Shown in pieces: positions 17,472 through 36,600 of a stretch of 64,000 bases of DNA (positions are counted from its first letter, which is position 1; the number at the start of each line of letters is the position of its first letter). The DNA is taken from positions 2,977,397-3,041,396 of the forward strand of contig OZ026548.1 of NCBI GenBank assembly GCA_964020155.1, written 5' to 3'. Origin of the DNA: Chondrilla cf. caribensis (taxonomy: Eukaryota > Porifera > Demospongiae > Chondrillida > Chondrillidae). A program made the translations under genes and the position numbers. The notes under the pieces are model-generated. The model was not told where the DNA came from. It saw only the letters and a program-made list of their open reading frames with translations, and did no database searches.

Positions 17472-18449
17472 TCAATTGGAGGTAGAAGAAATTGATTGGG
17501 GAACAGCATTAGGGGTTGCTGGAGTATCATGAGAGATTGGGTTGTTGCCTGGAGTGGTATACTTGATAAATTCGTCATTAACGATTTGGCCATAAAGGGA
17601 GCTGTTTAAGTAGAGCTTGTTGCTTTTTATTCTTATTTGTCTGCCGGTATGACCAGCATTAATTAGGGCTCTTCTTTCTTTCAACAAGATCGACTCAGTT
17701 CGTCGTTCAGCAATAGACATGTGTGGCTTTATGGAAATGCCTTCCAGTGCTGAAACTTTACTCCTGTTAGATAAGATGACGTTCACATCATATGAGCGAG
17801 CAAATTTGACAAGCACAGGGCGGTTTTTAGAGGCAGAGAATTTGCCAAGTCTGACACAATCGGCGATGGACGATTCAGACACCTGCGGCGATACTTTGTG
17901 GAAAATTTGACTGCAATTTTCATAATCGTTCGCGATTCTCTTCTGTCTAGGTGTACCTTCAGGTGATTCTTTCACTCCGTAAACGACTATAGTGAATTTT
18001 TTATCAATATTAGGTGATCGGTTTGAGCTGCTTGCTTTGTTGGGGGGAATTTGACTAGGTTTCAAGTTGGCAGCTTCAGGCTCGGACTCAGTTTCCGTTG
18101 GAGAGGTACCCGATAATTGGCGGCAAATATCGTCAACTTTCTTCGTTAAAGAGGCTACTTCCGCTTTGAGGGATGCTATTTCAACACTGTTTTGCATTAG
18201 TTTGCATTGAGGGCAAAGGAAGGGCTCGTTAGAGCTTGATACGACTTTAAACTGGGCAGCGGATAGCCCGCCACACCGACGGTGTATCCAGGACTTACAC
18301 GTACCGTCACAGAATACGGCATCCTCGCCTGGCGTATTGTTAGATGACTCTGTAATTACTTCCTCGCAGATAGTGCAAAGCGTGGGCGAGTTGCTGGTCT
18401 TGCAAGAACTTTTACCTTTGACCTTCGTCTTTTTCCCTCTGTCCGCCAT
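17472..18449 (-). CDS. LINE ORF1: PHD-finger, coiled-coil RNA-binding protein
   Basis: Retrotransposon ORF1 of 325 residues. Near the N-terminus (about 25-83) is a PHD-like zinc finger: CTICEEV, VFCDGTCKSWIHRRCGGL, FLCPQC. A short heptad-like segment follows (IASLKAEVASLTKKVDDI), then a Ser/Pro linker, then an RRM-like/L1-ORF1-type region beginning FTIVVYGVKESPEGT and ending GRQIRIKSNKLYLN. It is expected to coat element RNA and form RNPs (family knowledge). It ends with UGA at 17474-17472, which is in the same frame as ORF2. Confidence 0.9.
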   Translation of the reverse strand: MADRGKKTKVKGKSSCKTSNSPTLCTICEEVITESSNNTPGEDAVFCDGTCKSWIHRRCGGLSAAQFKVVSSSNEPFLCPQCKLMQNSVEIASLKAEVASLTKKVDDICRQLSGTSPTETESEPEAANLKPSQIPPNKASSSNRSPNIDKKFTIVVYGVKESPEGTPRQKRIANDYENCSQIFHKVSPQVSESSIADCVRLGKFSASKNRPVLVKFARSYDVNVILSNRSKVSALEGISIKPHMSIAERRTESILLKERRALINAGHTGRQIRIKSNKLYLNSSLYGQIVNDEFIKYTTPGNNPISHDTPATPNAVPQSISSTSN

Positions 18450-18521
18450 TTTCGCGTTCTAACGATCTTCAAGGTTATTAAGCAAATATGGCGGTTTCGT
18501 AGGATTGCGTTTATAATCTTC

Positions 18522-18590
18522 CCTAGTCTGGCGTAGCCGACCCTTGATCCGCCAAAATGGCGGATGAAGGGTCGGCTACGCCAGACTAAA
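18522..18590. repeat. Foldback (perfect hairpin) repeat
   Basis: Arms TAGTCTGGCGTAGCCGACCC and its reverse complement flank a short CCGCCAAAATGGCGG core; the whole unit is a near-perfect palindrome of about 66 bp. A related end, TAGTCTCGCGTAGCCAGTCC, occurs at 22342, so this is a dispersed MITE/foldback family. Confidence 0.75.
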
Positions 18591-18863
18591 TCTACCCCTA
18601 ATCTTCGTAAGCGTTATTTTAGATATTCACTCGGGCTGTGACAAGACTGTGTACGGTAACGTTATCCAAAACAATAATACTGTCGAAATCGTGAATCTTC
18701 ACGGATCAGAGAAAATTATATAATCATACCATCGATGAATAGCTGAAAGTTTGATCGGAATCAGGACATTTTACAGCTTATATGGTTGCCGTATGCCTAG
18801 GACTGAGAAGTTAGTGAATTTTGACCTATAGATACAACGCGTAATATCTTCTTTCTTATACAC

Positions 18864-18934
18864 ATCGGGATCGACTAATGCTCTTCGTCCGATCGCGAAA
18901 TAGCTCCCCAATTCCGTCAATCACTGGACGCCAT
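18864..18934 (-). pseudogene. Broken duplicate of AKR7 exon 1
   Basis: The minus strand begins ATGGCGTCC, as in AKR7-B exon 1, and later shares CGGACGAAGAGC and TTAGTCGAT, ending at a GTGTATAAG donor-like site. It has an in-frame TGA at codon 6 and is 71 nt instead of 72, so it cannot encode the normal start. Similarity continues downstream into intron 1: about 18785-18860 resembles about 14010-14090 (TATGCCTAGGACTGAGA). It is a segmental duplicate of the first exon lying on the far side of the LINE. Confidence 0.7.
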
Positions 18935-19137
18935 CACTTTTCATACGTTCGTAATAATTATATAAACTCTTCCAAATCCAGATATTACAATACACCATAT
19001 GCATAATATTATTATGCAGCTACTGTCAATTACCAGAATTATGAAATAACATGTTTATACAAACACAAAGTAAACATCCTCCATCGCAAGAGCCATGTTG
19101 ATGACAAAATGCCAAATATACCAGCTTAGCTTCACAA

Positions 19138-25146
<6,009 letters not shown>

Positions 25147-26474
25147 TTTGCGTGTTGCGTAATTCCGGTAGTTGTTAAAAAAATTTGTGATCCGGATTAC
25201 AACTGGACGATCTCGAGACTACCCCATGGCCATGTTTGCTACTTTGGGATCACTATAGTATATGGGTGTATAACCTATCCAGAACAATATCACCAATGAT
25301 CGATGTTTTCTTCCTTAGTGTATCAGTCTCTCTCTTTTGACTGACTCAGAGAAAGTACCCTACAGACCTGATTCACTTAGCCCCTTTGGGATCGTGTGGC
25401 CATAATGAACCAGGCCTATACTCCACTGTAATATAGCTACTGCTTGAGCCCAGGCTCCACTACAAACAAACATGCATTGTGAATAGCATCCATTATCATA
25501 AAGTGAGTTTAAACTTAAAGAAGTTCATAATGTAAAGTTATCACTAAATAGTCGAAAGGGGATGGCTGTGGTGGTGTATGTGCGTGCATATACAATGTGC
25601 ACATAATAGAGAGAGCAGTCTACACTTCCCAACTGCTGCACTATATAAAAAATCCACAGCTCCCATTGAATCAGTCAGTCCACATAGTACAAGGGCAGAA
25701 AATCAACAATACCATGCAGATTATCTAATGGCTGGTCCTCAGGACATTCATTTCTGTGGAGGACAGTTGCCAGTTGTTCAAGTCCAAGTACAACAATAAG
25801 CTTAAGTGTCTCTACATCTCACAATTGTTCAATGCAAGCTAAACAAGGTCCATACCATAATGAGGTAAAGACGTATATACTACAGTAACAGTATCACACT
25901 GATCCATATCATTGTTTATATGTATATGGCTGTTGTAAATGTAATGGCTTGTATCACTCTTGGGAAACAGCAGTATGTGGACAACACATTTGGCTTGCTT
26001 GATTCATTGCAGAGGTGCATGTATGTGTAGTCAAGGCCCATGATACAGACAGCAGAAATCACAATCTATTACCTGCTTGGTTGGAATAGCATATTGGGTA
26101 GTGCAAGTATGGGCTCAATGTCTGAAAACCAGCCCCCTCTGCCATTATGAAATCAGAGTGGTCTGGTTTCCATATTAAAATATTGACATCGAATGACATC
26201 TGAATGGCAGAGAGGGTCCAATTTGGAGACAGTAGTATGTAATCGAAAACATTTTTTTTAAATTTCATCTCATTTTATGGCTCTGAAATAGACATGTATT
26301 GTCATAAGTAAACTATACAAATAAAGAGTAAGAATATGTGCTTTGACAAATCGAAAGGTTTGTGTACAGGAAACTAAGAAGTTATAAAGAGTGAGTAAAA
26401 ATATAAGTGTTGATAAGTACATAATTGTTAAAGCTCATATAAATGTACAAATCATTAGCATACTAAGGTAGTAA
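25147..26474. other. Spacer between AKR7-C and the TLC gene
   Basis: No gene recognised in about 1.3 kb. A short open stretch at 25578-25799 has no family resemblance. The part next to 26475 must include the 3' UTR of the TLC-like gene. Confidence 0.5.
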
Positions 26475-27371
26475 TTAGTTATTTCCAGGAGAGTTTTTAA
26501 GCAATAGCCACTTAATGAGAACTATGTCGTCGTGAATAAGAAATGCCATACACATTAAATATACTACAGACACTATGCTGAAATCATGTGTGGTATACAA
26601 CCATATGGCATGGATACTCCAGTTAATTGTACAACAAATCAAATATGTAACCAATGCAACTTTGCAAAGAATTGAGGTCAGCACGCTCCTTGGATAAACA
26701 ACTCTCAAAGCCAAATATCCATTTACAGAGAAGGCTACTGTACTGAAACATCCATAGAGATAGAGCATCTTTGACACACCAAGTAAACCAGTCCATCCCT
26801 TTACTTCAAGATCAATGCACCACACCACACAGGACAGTAAAACAGTGGTGACATGATGGATAATAGTGGAGAGAGGGAGTTTTGGAACAATAAGCAATGC
26901 TACAGCATCAGTGGCGATATAGAACACACCTGTCCTCTTATACGCGATATTTTTGAACTCATCCAACCCAAATCCACGATAAATCCCAGTCCAATATTTG
27001 AAACTTAAAGACTGAACAGCCAAAAGGATACACTTGGACATATTGGCTACAACATACCACTTCTTGTGTTGTGGGGTAATAGTAGCGAAGCGAGAATCGA
27101 GGTTATTCCAAATTGAATGGGCTACAAAAAGTATGCCCAACAAAGCGAAGCAAGACAGTAGAAAGCAAATACTAGCGTCCACAAAGCCTTCACTGGTGTA
27201 AATACCACTCGACGGTGGTAAGATGTCATCTAGAGCTTCCCAGTGAAAAGGAATGAGCGCCCAACATGAATTGTCGTTATAGTTTTCCTTTGTAAAAGTC
27301 GTCCCGTTGTTAGGAAATAGATAATGGATCAAGTCGAGTGCCTCAGGGATAGTACCGTCCGCGCACTGCAT
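26475..27371 (-). CDS. TLC-domain-like multipass membrane protein
   Basis: Single-exon frame of 298 residues from the first in-frame ATG (27371); an upstream in-frame stop precedes it. The N-terminal 60 or so residues are hydrophilic with a possible N-glycosylation site (NNGTTF). At least five or six hydrophobic segments follow, e.g. ASICFLLSCFALLGILFVA, a run around VLLSCVVWC, and SVVYLMCMAFLIHDDIVLI near the end. The stretch VPKLPLSTIIHHVTT, with adjacent histidines in a membrane segment, resembles the TLC (TRAM/LAG1/CLN8) signature, a family linked to ceramide synthesis or lipid handling. Specific subfamily and reaction are not assigned. It is divergent from MED13 across 243 bp. Confidence 0.65.
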   Translation of the reverse strand: MQCADGTIPEALDLIHYLFPNNGTTFTKENYNDNSCWALIPFHWEALDDILPPSSGIYTSEGFVDASICFLLSCFALLGILFVAHSIWNNLDSRFATITPQHKKWYVVANMSKCILLAVQSLSFKYWTGIYRGFGLDEFKNIAYKRTGVFYIATDAVALLIVPKLPLSTIIHHVTTVLLSCVVWCIDLEVKGWTGLLGVSKMLYLYGCFSTVAFSVNGYLALRVVYPRSVLTSILCKVALVTYLICCTINWSIHAIWLYTTHDFSIVSVVYLMCMAFLIHDDIVLIKWLLLKNSPGNN

Positions 27372-27614
27372 TGTCCGTTCGATGTTGAGGGGTGTAGCAG
27401 GGGTATGTAGCCAGCGAATCACGAGTGCAGATCAGTGATTTCAGTATCCGGTATCTCCGGAGATTTACGGTATCTCGTACACTAGCGGCAGCCATTTTTA
27501 ACGCACTTGTTGGTCAACAGTACGCTGTATAGTTTTATGATGTCGACCACATTTTTTCGTTCGATTTTTATTTAGCTGGCTACTAACTTGGGTGCCAATC
27601 CTGAGAAGAATACA
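27372..27614. promoter_or_regulatory. Bidirectional promoter, TLC gene/MED13
   Basis: The 243 bp between the two coding starts includes a YY1-like GCAGCCATTTTTAAC near 27488 and no TATA box at a convincing position. MED13 may have an upstream 5' UTR exon or intron here (acceptor-like TTATTTAG before 27576). Confidence 0.45.
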
Positions 27615-30600
27615 ATGGACAGACATACAAATGGTCTAGCTAATGTTTTGACCAATGCACTGAAATTGGTGAGGTGTCATGTGTTTGTCGAATTTTGTTC
27701 TCTTAAATTCATGTTAATCGTGATTTTGTTTCTATATTTTGTATATTTACAATGCTTTTCGATAAATTGTTCAATCTTGGCATAAACGTGTGTTGTAATT
27801 AAGATTTAAACTGAATGACTTCAATTTATTCTGAGAAAGTCTGATACTAAGCATTCACTTAATTCTATACTTTCTGCCTTCAGTTGAGTTGTATATGTTG
27901 CGTATTTGTACTCCAAGGCATATATGTACTCGTATATCATGGCTTCCTTGGTTTTATCTTGACACTATTATTATAAAATAAGATGTTGGATTATTGTATT
28001 AGCATTATAACATTTCACAATTACATGGCCGTGCAGTGTGTAAATTGAGTGTATCTGTTCTATGTATTGTTCACATGCAATAATTATCTAACTTTTGATA
28101 TTATACTCAAGATTCCTGGTAAGGGTATTGGATGGACTTGTTATCAGTCCTCATGTTCATCAGTGGACCTGCCCAGAGACAATCCAGTTCTCATTTCTTA
28201 TGCTTCACTCCTATCAAAAGGATATGTTTGTGCGTGGAAGAAATCAGTGAGTAACTGAGAAAATGTGTAGCTGTTCTATCAAATACAATCATGTGCATAC
28301 CTACGTTTTGGTTTGTCATCTGTATTGTATACAATATGTACCTATGTGCATAATTTGAGTTTACACTGAATCAATTATTCATGAATGAATGTAGGCTATG
28401 TACGTATGCTATTTTATGTTACTCCCAACATACGTAGCTGATACAAACCTATATAATACAATATCAATTGTTATACGTATATTGTGATATCTACGATGTT
28501 TTGAAATATGCACATACTTGTACGTACATGCATATGTACTTAGGATTGTGCATAACACATACGTATGTACGTATATATAAATACAAGTGCCTGAGGTGTG
28601 TTGTTTTCATCTTAAGTGTGAATATGTGTAAAAGGTGTATGATAGTTTGTATGTACATAGTACATACGTACATATGCATGTAATGTGTAGGTGTCTTCTG
28701 AAGCTAATGCTGGTCCCGACATGACAACCCCGATGACTCCAGTGGGTCAGGTGAATCTGACAGGAGAGAAGATGGAGCTGTGGTTATTTTACTCTGAACC
28801 ACCTTCTGATCTACAAGACCTCTTATCACCACAATTGAAACGTCAGTTTGTATTCCTCATCTTGTTGTTACTGCCGACTTTTACTTGGAGTTTATCCTAT
28901 CATAGAAATAATCTGTGGAGCATGGCAGGAAGGTGTACCACCTGATCAAAGTATTTGTGAAATACTCTTCAAGGCTTTGCGTAATGCCATTGAAAGGTTA
29001 GTTGTGTTTGTTTAAATATCGTCAGGTTATTGTATATAATCATCGACAATTGAACACAGGTCCTTGGTAGACAAAGGTTTTTACCCTCTTGGTTGTTGGT
29101 ATGCAAAACCAGATCTGGACAGTCCTGAGAGGTTTGTTCACTACAACATATTATGCACTTTATTGACATTATGTACATATGTTGAGTGAATGTTCTTTTT
29201 TTACTCAGGTCTTGTGTTATGTGTAACTTCTCATTATTCCTTCATGCTCATGAGCTTATATGCACAAGTATTGATATCAAGACTCTGAATGACGTCACCA
29301 CATTGACTCCAGATCTCCTTTCAAAAGCTATGGTCTCAAAGTCAGGATTGAATGGTAAGTAGGTACTTATATACGTATTTACGAAGGTGTTTTACTGGGA
29401 TTGGAAAGTGATTTACATATGCATACATGGGTTGAACCCCCTATTTCAAATGCTGTTGTAGACCAAGATTTGTGTCTATATGTGAAAATACGTACATATG
29501 TACTCCTATTGTAAAGGTGTAGAGATGTTCCACTATAGATGTCAATGATAAACCATGCTTGATACGTACGTATGTTGTATTAGCCATGCTTGTTACACAG
29601 GCAATAATAGTGATTATAATACGATTATCTTTCTCAGTGTTTATCATCGTGCTAATGATAATGAGTTAAGTATTATTGTGATAACTTTTCTCTCCTTGTG
29701 TGCTACTGAAAAATGTGTATTTGTTGGTGTTTCTCACTCAAAATGGTAACGTAATTGATTTACGTATATGTTGCTCAACACAGTTTCTCAGTTTAATAGT
29801 TTATTTCATCTACTTTTAAACTTACGTACTTTTTCAGACCAAGTATAGTGTTTCAAAGTTTAATCGTTATAAGATACTTAAAATCATGATATTACATAAT
29901 TATGAGGATGATGATGATAATGATGGCTATTATTGTGATATACATACATATGTATGTATGTTGGTTTCAACATTATCACACAAGCCTAATGTGTGTACGT
30001 ACGTATGTACAGTGGAACCTGTCTATAAAGACCACCCAGGGGACCAAGAAAATATGGTCTCTATAAACAGGTGGTCTTCATACAGAGGTGTAGTCGTGTA
30101 GTTGAGATTATGTATTAGATAGTGCAAGAGTGGTCACTTAGGACAGGTGGTCTTTGTGTGGAGGTGGTCTTTAATACAGGTTCCACTGTATATACGTATG
30201 TACATGTATGAAATTGTAAACATACATTGTATGTATTCACACAGCTTGTGCTAATTCTCCTATCTTATGTCCACAGTATTATTGAGTCCAAGTGGACTGT
30301 CAGCAACCCTGACTGGACACACGTACACCATGGCAGATGACAGTGTCCGGGACATTATGGAAGAATGGAAACTTTTTTATCCTAAAATGGTGTTCCCAGA
30401 ATATGACAGTGACCTCCCTCTGGCTGTGGAAGTGGTTCTTGGTACGTATCACATTGTGCTTTGCATTATGGTTTGTCATGTATGAGATGAGTGCACAGTA
30501 TGTACGTATGTACATCCAAATTGCTTTTGCATATATAAGTACATACGTATGTACATACACAGGTGGAGTGAGGATGAAATATCCTTCTCATGGTGTGCTG

Positions 30601-33600
30601 GTGATGGGATGTTTGGAGGAAGATGAAGTATGCGATGTAACTAAGAGAAGCTGCATAAAGGAAGATTCACATGATGTCCTCCAACGATGGACTTCTTACC
30701 ACCAATATGACTCCACTCAGTATGTGTTACTGTCATTGTGAGATGTGATGTGTATGTATTGGATTTCTATCATAATTATTTGCCTCGTTGTACTACAGTC
30801 TCTCCAAAGTATGCAATTGTAAAGTGGCTCAGAAGACAATTCAGTGAGTAGTTGAAACTGTGCCTAAGGTTTTGTATTTTTGGATGAACATTGTCTCTCT
30901 TTCAGACATTCACTCGGGAAAGGTGAAAAGGTTTCCTTGTCTGATATTCGCCTGAATCCTAAACGGCAGAAAGAAGACGACACACCTGGAAACACCACTC
31001 TTGATTTTCATGAGCAACCAACAGCTGCCAAACTCCTGAAAAGAGAAGACCTATTCGACAGTGGCTCTGTTGCAGTCAACATCGGTCCATTGGGTTGGCA
31101 CAAAGGAAGTACAAGTGGAGTCCCAAAATATGCAACACCATTGCCTTCGCCCTGTGTGAGTTTGCCCAATTCGCCCAGTGGCATACCACAGCTCGGTCTA
31201 GGGGAAAATGTTTCTTTGCTCACTATAAAATCTCCCTTGCAAGAAAATTATGATCCGAAGACTGCTTCAGTTAAACTGTCAGTAGATGCATTAGGATGGA
31301 ATAGTAGGGAGCAAGGTTGGTGGACTTGTTTGAGTTTACCACTGCCTGTAGTGTCAGAACCAGGAGGAGGTCTTGAAGAGTCTGCAGCATCTCGGTTTGT
31401 TGTTTTGTTTTGTATAGTTGTAATGTATACATACGTACGTAGCTGCATACATACTTTTTACAGTATGTGTATTGAATACAGCACATTGGCATACTTTGCA
31501 GATCAAAACAAACTGACTCGGTCCAAGTCATTCAGCAGCAGTCAAAAGACCGCTTGTCTGGTGCAACTGATCCAGTAATGAAAGCAACGTCCATTTTAAG
31601 TATTTCCGGGCTTCCTTCACCAGGCGAGGAAGTTACTAGCCATGGTACAGTTAAACAGGTTGTAGTCGGTGACAGACCTGTCAGTTCTCAGCATGCGACT
31701 AATTTGAAGAAGTCATATGTTTCAGAGATGGAGATAGATAGTAAACATCCCATCAAAGACTACATGAGTATGGATCTTTTGAATGTGAGCTTGTGTACAG
31801 TGTGCTTACATGTGTACCCAAGAATATTTTGGTCCATACTTACACACCTACGTACGTACGTACCTATGTACATAATATATACATATTCATGTACTGGATG
31901 TGGAAATGTGTTCATTGTACCTACAGTACTCCTCATACATACATATATCAGAGGTGCATAACATTTACCATCTACATGACTGCTCATTTCAATTACCTAG
32001 CTCATGTTGCATACATATTATGTACTTATGTACGTACGTATCTTGACTTCCTCTTTGTAATGTTTTCTTGTAAGTGTTGTCTGTTAGTCCAGCCAGCTGA
32101 ATCCACATGTCCTTCCTTTTCAAACTGTTTAAGTGAAATGAAACGTAAAGGGAATTGTAGGTTCAACATTAGCTGTATCATTTGTGCAATCTTTGGTCAT
32201 GATTGTGCAAGGTATTGTGTTCTGTCATGACATATTTTTCAACCCATGGTGGCCAACTCTAGGTTGACAAGCATGTCATGACAGAACATAGTACTGAAAA
32301 GTGTTTGCTTTTGAAAAGGGTGCATACGATAGTATCCAAGATACTGTAAAGACGTATGTATAATCAGTATTGTTAATTCAATTAACAACGATTGTTATGT
32401 TATAATAGTCAGCCATCTTTGTTATGAACATACATACTAAAACAATACAATTTATGATAGGACAATATGGTTGGATATTGTTGCTGGACCCCTATCTGCC
32501 CCCCCCCCCCTGAGCACGTACGTATGCATGTCATAGCAATGTTCAGAGATGTGGATCCAGCCGGCTGGACTAAGTGTTGGTGTACTTTTCCCGCTGTCTT
32601 GCAACCTGTCTGTTCAAAGTTGTATGTATATTAACTTTACCAAAGGTTCCTGAGAGTTTGGACAACATATTTGATGATGATGACACTGACTTACATGACT
32701 ATCAAGGTAGCAAGCTTACTAGCCAGAGTTCAGTGATGGAAGTGAAGAAAAGTGGTAGTAGTAAAGACATCCTGGTGGATTTACACAGAATGTTCCCTAC
32801 GCCACCCTCAGTTGAACAGGTACTGCAGCAACCATTGTGTACATATGTACATGTGTGTTTGCTATTGTGTCTGTCCATCTGAGACAGGGTACCTGTAAGC
32901 ACTAATTTCATGAAGATTTTAATGTATGTACTTCTCCATTGCTAGACATCTTGCATTGAGGAACATGTTCCTGAAGAGCACATTGAGCCAATTGACAGTA
33001 TTAGTAGCAAAGACTCATGGGATACTCCGGTTAGCATTTATATTAATGGATACATAATAACTGACACAGGATTTAACCAAAAATTCTGATAACTGATAAA
33101 GTGCAAGATTGTAATATAGGAGTTATTGGATTTACGTACTCCCATGAGAAACATAAATACTGTATGAAATTTGAATCCTAATGAAATAATCCCGAATGAG
33201 TGTATGATTGTATTGGACATTCTTGTACCATTGTAAACTCGAAGGAAAATGACCACCACTTGAAATAGAATTCTATAATACGTATGTGCATACAAAATTT
33301 ACTACACCCTATATAACAGTATATTATGTGAGGATATCCATATACATATGTAAGATGCTCTCTAGCAGGTGGCAGATAGGATATATATGTTATATTACAG
33401 CATGCATACGTATGAATTTTCTCATTGATATACGTATACGTATTTACGTATATATGTGCATACATACGTACATCTCTTGTGGTAGTTAATCATTGATGAA
33501 TTATCAGAGCTTGATTCTTTGCTTATTGGTGTGTCCATGTACATAGGTATCTGACGATGAACAGCAATATATTCCTATGTCTTTTGCGCCATTGCCAGAT

Positions 33601-36600
33601 GTTCCAAATAAGTCGGATTTATCCTCCAATTGCTACTACTCTCCTTCGGCCAAAGTGAGACTGTGGTATTGATGTTTACTTGCCTTTAGTGTACATTTCA
33701 TGTGTACATATGTATGCATATGCATACAATGGAGCACTAATATTGTACATACGTATGTATGTATATATGTATATTTAGGGTACTTATACATACGTACCTA
33801 CGTACTGTGTATATGTATACTTGGTCACCACCTGACCTATACACTGTAAACTAACAACAATATTATTGAGGTACGAACTTGTGCCCCTTGGTACATACCA
33901 ACTACCATCTCTTGTATGTAAACTTTAGAGACAGCTCAAAGACAAGAAGGTCCTTGACACTGGTCTAATAGGCCATAAGCTATGTACCGGGGTGTCCAAC
34001 CTGCATCCTGAGTTGAGATCTTGAATATTACAGTCTTCAAAGTCTCCACTATTCCCTATACAATCAGCAATGTCCGTACTGTACGTATATCCTGTGAATC
34101 TGCTTAACTCATTAATCCACCATATTCTTCAGCAAATTAATTGTGGTGGATTAGGAAGTATTCACTGTAATGGATAAATACATACATATACGTAGATCTG
34201 CATATACGTACGTATGTATCTTTTCATTGTACATATGTAGGTTTCTCACAATGGTCCACTAACATCTGTTGAGGCAATGAGTGCTAGGTACGTATGTATG
34301 TTGCGTGTATGTACGTACATTTCATATTTGTATTTATGGTACCTTTTCTACTTATAGTATGTGTACGTACGTACATGCGTATGTACAGTATAAGACACTA
34401 ATCATTTGCACACATTTGAGTGTTCGCGCGAGATCAACTCATGCAAAAGCGTGTTAATGCAAGAAATTATGAAAGAAACACATGAGATAATCTCACAATA
34501 TTGTATGCCATCCAGTATACAACATACCATCTAGTATAAAATGTACGTACATAATTACTTGTGTACGTACACATGGTCTTCAAATTATTATTTTATTCAT
34601 CCTACGTACGTATGTATGTTCATTATACGTAGATCCTTGTAGCATTTTTCATGTACATATTGTATATGTAGTAGCTGAAGTATTTACCCTCTGGTAGGAC
34701 TGTAGTATAATATGTATATTTACATACATATACGGTACTAATTGTATTATAAAACTGAACGTTCTACGGGTGTACCCGTTTTGTAAAAACACTATACCGT
34801 AATTGACACCTCGTGTTACCATAGATATTGTTACGTACGTATTAATTTTATAACGAAGTGTTATTTTAAAACGATCTTAATCGATCTTTCTACGTATGTA
34901 TGTACGTTCTTCTCCCATCACGAGTGTTTGTCGGAGTATCATGGATAGCGAAGCATCATACAATTCACTCTTAAGTAGTTGTTGGAGTTCGACCGCAATC
35001 ATTTCATCGTCTTCTTCTGTGTAGCTACATACTTCCTAAATGACGATAAGAGAGAATTCGCTGCTTCACGTAACTCGAATAAACCATCTTCCAACGAACT
35101 GTAACACAATGAACTGGAGAGACGTAGGTGTCACTATAGGTATCACTAGGTAGGTGTACATTTTTTGCAATCATCAAGTTTGATGACTCGCCTACTAAAC
35201 AGCCATTCCCATTTGGTGGGTACGGGTACAGAATGGGTAGAACGTTCAGTTTCATATGATTAGTGCTGTATATATGTATAGACATATTGGCTTAATTGTT
35301 TATGAGGCATTGTTATTATAGTACATAGATGAATTACGTATGAGGTGTTCAGCAATTAATTGACAAATTTTAATAACAGCTACTTACAGTATCTGATGCA
35401 TTAGGAGTTTGTAATAGCAAAAGGGAAGTTTGCAAATAGTGGGGATATTTGCACACTTTGCGCTTTGATCAGCTCATGTAACATATCACATATGTATGTA
35501 TATGTGCCTATGTATATTATGTACATATTTTACCCACCATATGTATAACTTTCTTGTGATTTCAGAGGGTGTGAAGTTGCTACTCATACAGACAAATTTC
35601 TATTTCCTCCATTGCCATCTTTTGTAAATAATGATGACAAGACTGCCAGAACAAAGAAAAGACCAGAGAAGCTCGGTTTGAGCTCAATCACTAAGACGCC
35701 CGTTCCATCTAATCCTGTTTTACCTACACCAATACATTCCCCTGCTTTGCGAACTAGTAGACACAATAGCTTTTATCACCACTTGTCGTCCCGTACTACT
35801 ACACCTCGGGATTCGCCTGTTGTTGTTGGCACTGAACTGATGACTCCAACTCCAGCTGTACTGAACAAGCTATTACCTGCCCTCCCAGAAGCGCACGCTC
35901 TGTTCTTCACACTGAATCTAGTCAATTGCTATACCTCAATTGACTCAACTAATGGATCCTATAATTACCAGTGTACTAGTATAAGTGGTGAAGATTGCTT
36001 TACTTTCAGTACACATGGCTTCGAAGAAGACACACAGGAATTTTGTGCCAATGACAGTAATTGGCTTGCACTTGGTAGTAACGGTGTAACCAAGAGCGGG
36101 TATGTGCAGCTGAATGACAGCTATCCTGTGGACAGTCTACCAGGTATTTCAATATATGCATATGTTTCTGATGTCATTGTAGTCTACTTTGGTGTACATT
36201 ACCCCTCAATAGAAATGTCTAGTGGTTTGTTGGAGGCTATCCAAAACCTTTCATATCAAATGTTGTTTGAGGACATCGATGTCTTAGCCAGTGATAGAGC
36301 AGGTGCCATGAATACTTGCAATTCTTCTGTGTATTCTGAGAAGCTCTATGTCTCAGCCATCTGTCAAAGTCAATTCCTTATGAGTCAACAGAACAAGAGT
36401 CATTTTTCACCATATCTGGTGAAACAGCCTGCAGCCATTGTACCGACAAACGAAGGGAATATTGGTATGTACATATGTACATGCATATGTCAGCCCTTGT
36501 TTATGTGCATGTTTGTGTATATTATTTTTGGTACATACTTTTTCTGGTGAGGTATTTTGCATACACTAATATGTATGCATACTTATGGCTTGCTCTTCAT

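Larger units (their letters stand above)
14190..18500 (-). mobile_element. Nearly complete PHD-type non-LTR retrotransposon (CR1/L2-like)
   Basis: LINE on the minus strand with a 5' leader, ORF1 (18449-17472), ORF2 (17414-14610), about 400 nt of 3' UTR and a terminal (AAT)n array (14192-14217 on the plus strand as TTA repeats), typical of CR1/L2-like tails. Both ORFs are open without internal stops, so the insertion looks recent. It sits directly upstream of AKR7-B exon 1. The exact 5' end is uncertain: a foldback (18522-18590) lies just beyond the leader. No target-site duplication was recognised. Confidence 0.9.
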
